From positions 41,023,950 to 41,087,949 of the forward strand of contig OX465579.1 in the NCBI GenBank assembly GCA_950022655.1: a DNA stretch of 64,000 nt. The letters run 5' to 3'. Source of the stretch: Alentia gelatinosa (lineage: Eukaryota; Annelida; Polychaeta; Phyllodocida; Polynoidae). The notes beneath the pieces are model-generated. The model ran no database searches, was not told where the DNA came from, and was given only the letters and a program-made list of their open reading frames with translations. A program made the translations under genes and the position numbers. The first letter of the stretch is position 1. Every line of letters begins with the position of its first letter. This document shows positions 33,274 to 45,200 of this stretch, one piece after another.

Positions 33274-36200
33274 TCTAATACTTTCGCTGTATCAAACAAC
33301 ACCACATTTGCAGTGAGGAGTACCTATGTCCGTCTATGTCCATTTAATCTCCGAGATTTAATAATGTTTTGTGTGTATTTCACACCTGTGAAACATTTCA
33401 CTTTTCCAATCGGCATTGTTATCATTTTCAAAGGCCGAGTGACCTTGTCCCTATTTCAGTTGAAGGGGTTAGATGGGGTCAGATTTTTGACAGTTTTGGT
33501 GGAGGAGTGTATTAGATATGGTAAGATGTTTTAAGATTTAGCCTGGAAAGCCCCGAAATTTAGCGACATGTCCCATCACTACCAGATAATTGAAGCTAAT
33601 TGGCAATTGGCAAGTAATTATAGGAGGAGGAGAGATGCCACTTCCCTAGTCCTGAAACGGTGGGAAACATACCAGCCCCGAGTGGCGCCACCTCTCGGGA
33701 ATAACTAGCCGCATCAGATGCTTAGAAGATATTTGAATCCGCCCAGCCACACCGATAAATAGTCAAGTCATTCTAGGGCTTTCAACTAATCATGTCATGC
33801 CACGGCATAATTCCTCAACTCGGAATTGTATCATAAAAAGTTACGATGTTAATAGACTTTTATCTTCCAGTTCATAATTAAGATATTTTGGTGGAATACC
33901 CACATAACAGGTCCTTCATGAATATCATTGTTTGTTATGATTTGCTCTTCTCTTTATACTGACAATAGAGTATGCCTTACCTCTCCGTTCATGTTGAACG
34001 ACCAGATTGGCCAGGATCCGGGCTATGTTTAGCAGCACCCCATAACAGAACTGCAACTGTACTGTCGGGTAGGGTTTGAGCAAAAATGGCAGGTGTTGCA
34101 ACAGCACATGGTGGTATTCTGTATTCTTCATAATCTGAAATAGAAAAAAAAGGAATCATGCGTTTTATTTCAAAATAATCATTTTTCCCGTGTTTCAAAA
34201 AGACCTCCTGGACACACATTGTTTTTGCGACATTTTCGATTTATGTTTTCCAGATTCTAATACAATGTGGTACTAATGGTACTACTCAGCTATAGACTTA
34301 GTTAATAGAGTTATACAAATAAATGCTTAGCAAAATAAATCTCTTTATTGTATATCCTAATTCAGTGAAATATTTTAGTTATTGCTGCAACTTGAATGCA
34401 GTTTTATCTTGGATCTTTCGAGGAAAACATTTCTAATGATCTTAGGGTTCTTCGGATATGTCTCTGCTTAGGCTCTGGCTAGGATGTTATTGCTTTCTTC
34501 GACACATACTAAAAGTTCACGTTTCAAAGACTTACCAGGTTTCCTACATAACTCAGAATGACATCGAGTTGAATCCAATATGGTCCATCGCGCAGAGCGT
34601 CCTTGAGATGGTACCAGGGTGAAAATAATCCGAAGTTGTTCACTTTGCCTAACTCATCAATCCTATCTGAGATCTTATCTCCAGCTAAACCATTGCCTAA
34701 CTCCGTCACCAACTTCATCAGGTATTCATGTGCGTAATGTACAGTCAACAGTGCATAGGTCACAGGGAAGGAGAGTTTCTTGGAGTGTTTGAGCAATTCA
34801 GTGGCCAGTTCATCCACCTCTGATACCCGTTTCATCATGATCAGGTCAAGGGTAAGATGACATTTCTCTATGTGCATAGCAACATAGAAGAGCAGCCGCC
34901 CGTAGGTTCTCAGTCTGTCTGCCTGGAAGTTACTGGTTTCCGTCTGGAAGGGTTTCCCGATGATCGACTGCCTGAGCAGCTCCTCGGTCTCCATCAGCCC
35001 GTTGGCCGTCTTGGGAGACTCGAGGTCGTCACGAACCAAGCGGTCCTCCAGCAACAACAAGGCGCGGCCCTTGACGACCAGGCTCGGGCATAACGTAAGT
35101 CTCGCCAGACTTGCCGTGCTCACGCAATGCACATGACGCACATCCCGCTGCTTGGGCAGGATATCTGCCAATAGAGTGCGCTCATACAACCGGAATATAG
35201 GGCTGGATGGATCGGTGTCGTTGAAGTTGTTGATATACTGCTTGGGGTTGGCTTGGAATGATGCCATGGATGCCTTCCGTTCTGCATATACCGGAAACGA
35301 GCCAGACAAAGCCATAAAGACATTGTTGATGAGGTTTATGGGTACATATTTTATATACATAATCATCAGTCGAACAGAAGAGGCAAAAGATCATTTACTT
35401 TCAGTGAGTTCTTGATTTCCCCCTCTTTAATGTCCGCACTAAAATAGTCCCTTTATATAGCCCATTTTTTTCCTATGTCCCAGATGTATCCCCAGGGATC
35501 TAACATTTCCTATTTATAGATTATCCACTAACATATCCAATAAGGGATAAGCTGCAGGAAGATGAAATTCATAACTTTACCATCTCTCGAACGTCCCTCA
35601 GGTTCCTTAGACCGTCCTTGCACATCTGCAATCATTGAAAAGAACAACCCTACCATAAATAACACGAAAGTGAAAAATGAATTAACGATGATCTCATGCT
35701 ATTTAGACAAAGGTGAAACATCATCATATTCATCGTTCTTAGTTATCATGTGATCCCGCTGGCGTTGTGACATTCCAAAGTTAATTGCGTTTAATATGGT
35801 TTCCTAAAATACTGTCAAGTAATGAGTAGTAAATCACAGAATTCCAATGCCTAGGCACCACTTGCTGACTAAAGGCTAATCGGATTTCTCAGTTGCCCCT
35901 TGTTGTATCAAACACACTTGACTCTACCTGTTCTTATCTATCATCATGAGTCCTTATAGTATATTTTGTTCCATATCCACAGCGGAACCACACTCAGCAT
36001 AACAGCACCAATAATTGTATACAGTCTGTAATTGAGGCTAATTGGAAATTGGTAGTAATTCTACGGGAGGAATGAGTGGCGCCACCTAGCGCTTACGCGA
36101 TCGCGTCCCAGACTCGCAAAGATGGGTAAAAACACTCCAAAGCGAAGAACGAAGGACCAGACGAAGGTAGTTGAGGACCAAGACAACGACGATGTCGTTT

Positions 36201-39200
36201 TTAGCGACAAGTTCGCGAGCTTCGACAGAAAGTTTAGCGTTTTGGAAACGGCCCTCGCGGAGATAGCGGCAAATCTGAACGGCAATGGCGCCTGTACAGA
36301 TCCAGGCACTTCAGCAAATAAGACCACATCGCCTCCCTCGATGCAAGCGCCAACGGCCGAGACACTCCAGTCACGAGTTCTCCAGGGCATCACAGACGGT
36401 ATGGAGAATGCTTTGATCGAGAAAGTAGTGGCATCGGCCCCCGCTCAACAAGGAGGAGTCCCGACTGCGCTGGCATCCTACGCGGGAACGTCGGCCGCTA
36501 CGCTGGGCACCATGGCACCCGACAACACGGCGGCAGCGCTCGCACGGCCGGCATCCCAGGGCACCACATTCCAGGCCGCGCTCTTGGAGCAGAGGCGGGC
36601 GGCAGCCTTGGTGCCGCCTATGACCGTTAGGCCGGCTAGGCCCGACGACGAGGTGGAGGACCAGGTCCGAAAGATACTGGAGACCACGGCCTCGAGGGTC
36701 AATGAAGCGGGTAAATATAAATTTTTTCCCCATTTGTATGTGCATCGAGGCCCGGAGAGAGCGAAGACAGGCCTGAACGAACTCACATTGGCAGAATATG
36801 CATGGGCATTATTACGAATTATAAATGATAATGATTTCCCCCCCCAATACGTGGCACCTCTGGTGGCACACCTGGAGGATGTCCTCGAGGACGCCCGGGA
36901 GTTCGACTTCGCACAGGTCCGGAGGTGGTCCGAGAGGATATTTGCGATGGTCAGCGAGGGCCGCCTACGCTTAGGCTGGCTCGAGGACAATCGTATTCAG
37001 CTGCTCAGGGTGGCGATCTCACAGGTCTATGCCGGCCGCATAACTTATGCAGTCGATAATGCCAAGGGTAAAAAGGCTAGGGACGACACATCAAGGCCAT
37101 GCCAGCCGTTCAACCAATCGGGGGGGTGTGATAAGCCCCCCGGGCACGTGGAATCGGGCATTCGCATGAACCATATTTGCGCCTACTGTGCGGTGTTTAC
37201 GGGGGCCTCCAACGGCCACTCGGAGATAGCATGCAGGGTAAAGCAGAGGAATCTAAGCGCGGCAAGTCCCGCAAGCGCTTCACGCATCTCAGATCAAGTC
37301 TCCACCCCCCCCCAGGTTTTTCGTCGGTAGGCGAGGCGCCTCCTCAGCCGTCCCGCCTCGCTTCAGCTGACAATGTACAAGAGTTATTCGTTAGTTCACC
37401 CGCGCCTACGGCCTACATTTTGCCTACGGCCGCTGAATGTGTTACGGGGGGTCGTGGCCGTCGCTATCCTGGCGCGCCCCCCCCCCCCACTGATTACTAT
37501 GTTGAAAATACCCTCCATGTCCACGACGGAGGCGCGTCCAGCACCTCAGCAGATGAACCGCTAGAGGGCGCCACAGGCGCGTCGACAGATACGGCAGGTG
37601 GCGCCGCAGGCGACAGTGAGGACGCGGCAGGTACCCCCCGGTTCCTCGGGTTGCGCCCCTACAGTGTGGGCCTGCCGCTTACGCTACTGTCGAGAAATCC
37701 ATCTGGCCTCGCCCTGCTCCTGGAGTGTGGGGGGGGGGGGGGGCACGAGGCAATTGAGAGGGCCTACAGCGAGGTCCTGGTCTCGGGCCTCCCGAATTAC
37801 CTCGGGGCTCGGATACGCGTTCCCTCGGGCATGCGGATCGATGCATGGAGGGCGGCACTAGTCGACTACCACGATAATCAGGTCGTCGAATTTCTGGAGT
37901 ACGGCTGGCCGTTGGGATTCACGGGCGCCAGCCCCCCCACCTCCACGCATCGCAACCACGCCTCCGCGGAGAATTACCCCCGCCACGTCGCGGCCTACCT
38001 GGAGAAGGAACTCGGGGAGGGGGCATTGGTAGGCCCGTTCCGGGACCTACCCTTCAGCCCGTGGTCAGCCGTATCTCCCCTCATGACTCGTCCAAAGAGG
38101 GGCTCCTCCAGCAGGAGGGTAATAGTCGATATGTCCTTCCCCCCCGGGGGCGGGGTCAACGCGGGCGTGTAAATGGGCCCCCATCTGCCGTACGCCCAGA
38201 CATGCACCCTCCCTACGGTCGCCGACCTCGCGGAGAGAGTTCGGGCACTGGGAAAAGGGGCGTGGCTTTGGAAAGCCGACATGGCCCGGGCTTACCGCCA
38301 GCTACGGGTGGACCCTCGGGACCTCCCCCTCCAGGTCGTCGCGGCCGAGGGGAGGTACTACATCGACCCGTGCTGCCCTTTCGGCGCCCGCCTCTCGGCC
38401 TCGGCCTGTCAGAGGGTCACACGTGCAGTCACCTTCCTCCTGGGCCGTGGGGGCCACCACGCGTTGTTGTACATCGACGACTTCGCGGGCGCCGAGGCCA
38501 CGCGCCAGGAAGCGACGGACGCCTACATCGCCTTCGAGGGCCTCACGGCGCGCTTGGGCCTGGTCCTCGCCGCAGATAAATGTAGCCCTCCGGCCCAACG
38601 AATGGAGTGGCTAGGTATTGACATAGATACGGTCGCGATGACCCTGCGCATCCCGGAGGACAGGCAAGGCGTGGATCTCCCGTAGAGCCATCACCTGGGC
38701 CCGCCTCCAGTCCATCGTCGGCCGCCTCATATACGTCGCCCGTTGCGTATCACAAGCCCGCAAGTTCGTCGCCCGTGCTCTCGCCTTCCTACCTCGAGTC
38801 CCGGGAGTGGGGGTGGCGACCATCCCAGCCGCGGTAAAAGAGGACTTTCAGTGGTTTACCCGTTATGCAACGGCCGCCAACGGCGTGGTCCTGGTTTCTC
38901 CACACAGAGAACCGTTTAGTATCTTTGTGTCTAGCAGGGACGCGGTCATCGTCGCTGAGACGGCCACCGCGAGCTTGCGTCAGGAGGCGCCCGGCACCGC
39001 GGCCGCCCTCGGCCCCGGGCTCCGGTTCCACGCGGTAGCCATTCTCCAGGGCATTGCTACTCTCGGCTCGGGGGCGCCACCCGGGGTGGCCGTCGTTGTC
39101 CACACGGACGACATGGCTCCAGTTGAGGCCATTGCCACGGGCCGAACCAACGACCCGGTCGTCTCGGCCGTAGCCCGTGAGATCTGGCTGGCGGCAGCTT

Positions 39201-42200
39201 TGTGGGATGTCGATGTCAGTTTTGTCTATGCGGCCGTTGCGGAAGCCATTGCTCCTGGCGGCCGTTCTTCTGTAAATATCAACCCCGTATTTGATATAGA
39301 TGTTTTTGCCTCTATCCTATCTAGGCACCGGCACCCCCCTGCATGCCCAGATGATGGCATCCCTGGCATCGGCTGAGGCCCCCCCGACGCGCCAGAACCA
39401 CCTCATTCAGGCTCAGGCCTACGTGCGTTTTGCCGTTTCATCAGGATTCGATCCTCGCTGGCCGACCGTCGCCTACGGGGCCCTCTACATCCAGGCCTTA
39501 GCCAATTCATTTCGGGCCCCGGCAACGGCCGCCAACTATTTATCAGGAGCTCGGACCTGGATACGCCGCCATGGCGGGGACCCGGCACCGCTGTTTGCGG
39601 ACACGGTCCTCACGGTTCAGCGCGGTACCAGACGCCTCTCCGCCCACATTCCGGCACCGGCCCCTGCAGTTCGCCTTCAAGAACTCCGGCACGTGCTTCT
39701 CTACTTATCCAGGGCCGGGCCCTCGGCCCTCGTCCTCCGGGCGGCTCTACTTATAGCTTACTTCACGTTTCTAAGGGCCTCGAACCTCGTATCTCCGTCA
39801 TTGACCTCGTGGTGGGCCCCCACACCCTTCAGCGAGCGGACCTACAGGCCCAGCATGGACTCCTCAGGATCCACGTGAGATCGACCAAGACACGGTCATG
39901 TGCGGCCCCCCCTCACGTGGTCGATCTCCCGCGCTTGGCGGATCCGCTGATCTGCCCGGTAGATGCCTATAGAAACTACGTCCCGGCCGTCCCGGCCCCT
40001 CCATGGGCGCCAGCATTCATCCTCTCATCATCAATGCCGCTTACCTCTCGGCCGTTGTGCGCCGTGATGGGCGCTGCCTTGGCGGCCGTGGGATTCCCGG
40101 CGGCCGAGAGAGTAACACTCCACTCCTTGAGGAGGGGGGCAGTCCACGATGCCGTGGCTGCGGGGGTTCCCCAGAGTGTTATCTCCCATCATGGCACCTG
40201 GAACAGTGCCTCGGGCATTAGGCCTTACTTACCCCAGTCGGGAAGGACGTCGACCCCTTTCCGACTGTAATAATAAGTTTGGCATTTATGCCTATGCCCT
40301 TTGGCATAATTTCTCACGTTTGAGAACATTTTTATATTTCAGGGTTATTTACTCCGGACACTCAATATTCATGTCTTATCTAAGATTACGATGTTCACCT
40401 TCCATGTAATCTCCAGTTGTAATAATACATGAACTTGTCTCACTGAAATAAATGCCCTGTAATTCCAATTCCGCCTCCGTTATAATTGAGGCTAATTGGA
40501 AATTGGTAGTAATTCTACGGGAGGAATGAGTGGTGCCACCTAGCGCTTACGCGATCGCATCGCAGATGCGCACAGTACTCCACAGAGGGCGCCTCCAGCG
40601 ATCTTCAAGCCAGCGTTTGCTTCGGAACCCGCCCACCCTCACCTTTTCGTCAAAGACTCATGTTTTAGGGCTTTATGCCTATGCCCTTTGGCATAATTTC
40701 TCACGTTTGAGAACATTTTTATATTTCAGGGTTATTTACTACGGACAATCAATATTCATGTCTTATCTAAGATTACGATGTTCACCTTCCATGTAATCTC
40801 CAGTTGTAATAATACATGAACTTGTCTCACTGAAATAAATGCCCTGTAATTCCAATTCCGCCTCCGTTATAATTGTATACTGTGTTCCTTATTGAATAGA
40901 AAAATATTATTTCGATTTACATGAGTTGTATGAGATCTGGCTGTAACGGACCTACAGACGTTCAAGAGGGCGAGGAATTCATTTCACCCCTAAAGGTGTA
41001 CAGTGTTATGAAGGGTACACTCAACTAGCTCATATTTAAGTACATAAGATGCCGGAAGTCTGATTTGGGAGAAGGACTAAAAGGACAATATTTCATGATG
41101 TAAATGGACCTTTGAATATGGGGTCTGTGATACTTACTAAATTGGTACTAAGAACTTTTCAATATATTTATTACCAACTGAGTTGCATGTATATGATCAG
41201 GTGACTAAATAAATCAATATAGATATCTGATACTGTGAATGAACCTGAACTGTATGTGGGTATCCGTCTGGAATCTAGCCCTGTGGATTTTCGCAAAATA
41301 CAACGTCAGAGCCCTGTTTCAGAGTATAGTCGATTACTTGCATGAGTCATTTATGTCCAATATTCAAATCATCATTAATTGACCAATGATATAACCATCA
41401 TACCAATATATAACGACCCCATTTCGGACTAAGGGGATAATATAGGTTATGCATTCTTATTAGTAAATATCAATAAAACGTTTACCATCATTAAACTGCT
41501 GGATGGGGTGTACCAGATCGGAGTGTATGGACGATAGCTCTGTGATGTCACTATCTGTAGAAGGTGCTTCAATGGACTGTTGAGGCTTTGGTGGTATCTT
41601 CTTTTCTCCAATCTGCTTTTTCTCTTTGAGAGTTGGTTTTCGTGGATCTGCTCATCACACCAAAAGCTCGATTAGAGTATATCCTCAACTTATGAGTGAA
41701 ATGCTTTAGATAGATTCAAGACAATAAGATATTGTAGATAGAATTAAGATAGACCACGGGAGATAAGAATATGCGAGGGAGTAATTAGATTTAGTGGAAG
41801 ACAACGAGTACATTCCACACTTACGTCTTGGAGTAATCTAGAAGTTTTCAAACCACCCATTTTTTTCAAAATTTGTATATCACTTTATTTTTATTCTGGA
41901 CAGTCTAAGGCAAATTGCTGACTTTCAATCCGATCCAACATATCACACCTGTCAAGAATTACAGAGTTGATTGACTTTCCTTCATATATTTAAAGTTATC
42001 TAGAGTTTGTAACAATAGCAATGATATACAATGAAGACGACTTTACAGGTGTTTCTTCTCACGATTATACTAGGGGATTTGAATAGGGCAAATGTTTTTC
42101 CTGCACCATAGCACTGGTAGATATTGAAATAGAAATTGGTTTATTGATATGAATACGAAATAACTAGATGAAGTTTCACACAGTGTCTGAAATATCTCCT

Positions 42201-45200
42201 TTCACATTGAAGGAAGAAAATCACAGGTGCTCTAAATTGAAGAATAAAAACTTTGACCCCTTTCAGAAATTTACATTATAACCTCAACAAGAGGTCCCCA
42301 CTGGTTCTGATAAATAAGGAATAGCCATATATATATATCATATCCGTAGCTTTATTGCTGCTTCCCATGCAGGTATCTCAACTGGCTGAAAGATATTAGT
42401 ATCTGACTTATACATGCCCTCCTTGTATAGTTCCTACTCACTCACCTGGGAGGAGACAAGTTGCCATCAAGATGGACTGCAATAACCTCATAGAGAATTC
42501 ATCCTTGGGCATGACAGTAAAATCCAACTCCACTCTGTTCTTGATACTCTCAGGAAGCTGCGTGAAGAGTGTAGATATCAGTAAAGTAAACATATACTTA
42601 AAGGCCCGGCCCCACTGGTGCGATGGATTCGTCCCAAGCCAATAAAAAGTAATAAGTGCTGGGCGAGGATCATAAAAACGGCGCCATCCATCGTATCATA
42701 CACAATCGCTCCTGTGTGTGATGTCACAAATTCATCGCATTGCACATCTTGAAATGTGATGGATCCGTCGCACATGCAGGCATGGAGTGCCACCTTTTTT
42801 TATCAGCCACCTAATATATTGTGGCTATATAAAACACATTGGAAGCATGTATCTATATACCCAGAGTATACAGATATGTTGTATTCTCCGGGTTGCAAAA
42901 CCCGACGCATACGGAAAAATAGTGCATGTGCAAAAATGCTGTGTACCTAAAATAAACTAATATGAGGACCCAAATTGTCAGGAAAAGGCGAATAATAAAT
43001 ACAATATTGACTGGTTTCAGATAAAAGTGGCTGTATGCTCACCGGTGTTTTTAACAAATCGACAAATGTTAGGGTGGTAGCAGACATTCAAAGTATGCCA
43101 TAGATATTGCCATCCATCACACCAATGGGAATATCCTATATTTTACTTGCGATTGAGTGCGATGAAATCATTGCAACAAGGATAATACAAACTGTTAATG
43201 GGGGCCATAAAACGTGTGTGTCAATTGCATCGCCTTAAAGCAAATGTCTTAAAACCATAGACAAAAGTTGCCAGAATAGTGTTTGAACATTATATTCAAG
43301 ATAAGGGACGGATGTAGTAAGACCAGCCGTCTCCACCAATAAAAGCCCCATCGGTGCAGGTGACTTTTATTCTCAAATACACCCAAAATATATAAGCTCT
43401 ATTGTGCCTACCACTTGAAGCATAATTTTGTAAATGGTCATCTTGTTTTATGTTGCCTGTCGTCATTGGATCTGTACGACCGGGTAATCATTACTGTACT
43501 ATTGGATAGTTATAACCTTATAATAAGAGAGGCATTACTCTGTGATACGGAGGCATATTGCATCTTTACAATATGTCTATTATCGTGCCATCATTTTACC
43601 CTTACCAATGATGCCTCAAGGCACTCCTGCGTCTAGTGTGAATGATGCACGAGAGCACTCCCGTGGCTAGTGCAAATGATGCCTAAAGGCATAATTTTCC
43701 TATTTTTGTTAGAATATCATTTATCTCAGCTAATTTAAAATGGATCTTATCTTTATATTTCTTTTCAGAGATTATGTCAAACGCCCGCATAATGATAATC
43801 AATGAATAATTTTATATTTATAATTTTATATATACAACTTTAATCATTATGAAAAACAATACATTTTGTCAGTAACCTAAGCCTGCACTACAGAAGTGGT
43901 CAGGTATCAAGGGTGTGGCATTTAATGACGTACACCTGCAATTATATACGAGCTTCATAATTGTGCTCTATGCTCTGAACTATTGCACCTATACCTCCTT
44001 GAGTTGAATCCCCGAAAAGTCACCGATCTCAGGTTAAGCTAAGGTATTACAGAGAAGCTAAACTCGCGTCATCTTACCTCGCAGTCATCTATTATTATTG
44101 GTAGAAGCCTTAGGTTTCGATCCGGGATGGACTGGTCACAGACGAAGTTCGTATATCCTTTCGTCACTGACGTCTCGCTGAGCACCACTATGGTCCAGTA
44201 GCTCTCGCTCATGGCTGTCCTGATACATCTATCATAGGTATACCCGGCCTTAAAGTCCTTCAGCTCATAGCAGCACTTTAAATTGTCCTCCAGGAGCACA
44301 ATGATGTACTCTCTAACAAAGCTCTCATCCTCGAGGTCATAGAAGATGTACACATCGTAGTCGTACGAGTGACTGCGAGTCGAGGAAGCTGGTGAGGAAG
44401 AAGACGTTGAGATTTCACATAAATTAAGGGAAAACACTTTTCATTTCGTAATTTTTGACAGCACCTATTCATATCAAAATAAACAGAGGAAATCTCCCAG
44501 CTCTTTCAAAGTGTGAATATAGAGCTGAACCTTTTGCATAATTAACCCCATAACATCCATGAGAGGGGAACCACTGACTCTGACAACCAAAGCATTTTGA
44601 CAAGCCTTAATATTAGTTCTACTCCTCCTTCTTGTTTGGAAGATGAATACTAGGATCTAGCTTATGAATACACGTCCTTTCATACATCCTACGCATTGCC
44701 TTGTATACTCCTTTATGAGATCTACCGATAATATTCAAATCTCACCGCCACATTCGGGGAAGAATCCTGAATGATGCTTCCCAAAAGATACGTCGTCAAT
44801 TGATAGAGAATGATACACATTTTAGCTCGAAATCTGAAGAGGATATTCTATATGTCGACTATTCATACTAGACAGTCTAGCTCCGAGTTCCAGTGTTAGA
44901 GCCAGAGTTAATATACACGTCCCACCCTTCCTCTTCTACCTGCCTCCTTTCAACCAGTTACCTTCGACCTCAACTTTAAAAGTAACAGAATGTATCTGGA
45001 GCATTCTAGTAACACCCAGACTAGTTTCTCTACTAAGAAGTGTTAGGGAAGATTTTGTATCAAGCCCCGCCCATCCATTAAAAGTAGATAGTTTCACCTG
45101 CTGCTAGTTCATATCGACAACCTAGAGGCTCAGTAAATAAATGTGTTGTGGTTGAAAGTGCATGTACTATGATATCAAAATTGTATGTATTACAACTATC

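Larger units (their letters stand above)
36030..40874 (+). mobile_element. Ngaro-type tyrosine-recombinase retrotransposon
   Basis: The order A1 (36030-36104) - gag - RT/RNase H - tyrosine recombinase - B1 (40285-40487) - A2 (40484-40558) - B2 (40672-40874) is the split-direct-repeat structure known from Ngaro elements. It replicates by RNA, with integration by recombinase, not integrase. B1/B2 differ at 2 of 203 bases and A1/A2 at about one. It sits in intron 4 of the TIR-pseudokinase gene, antisense to it. It is GC-rich against an AT-rich host. Coding frames carry a stop and at least two frameshifts. Confidence 0.92.

Noticed and set aside
38061..38598. 172-aa plus-strand and 98-aa minus-strand frames over the RT
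   Set aside because: GC-rich shadow frames; the RT catalytic motifs are in another frame.
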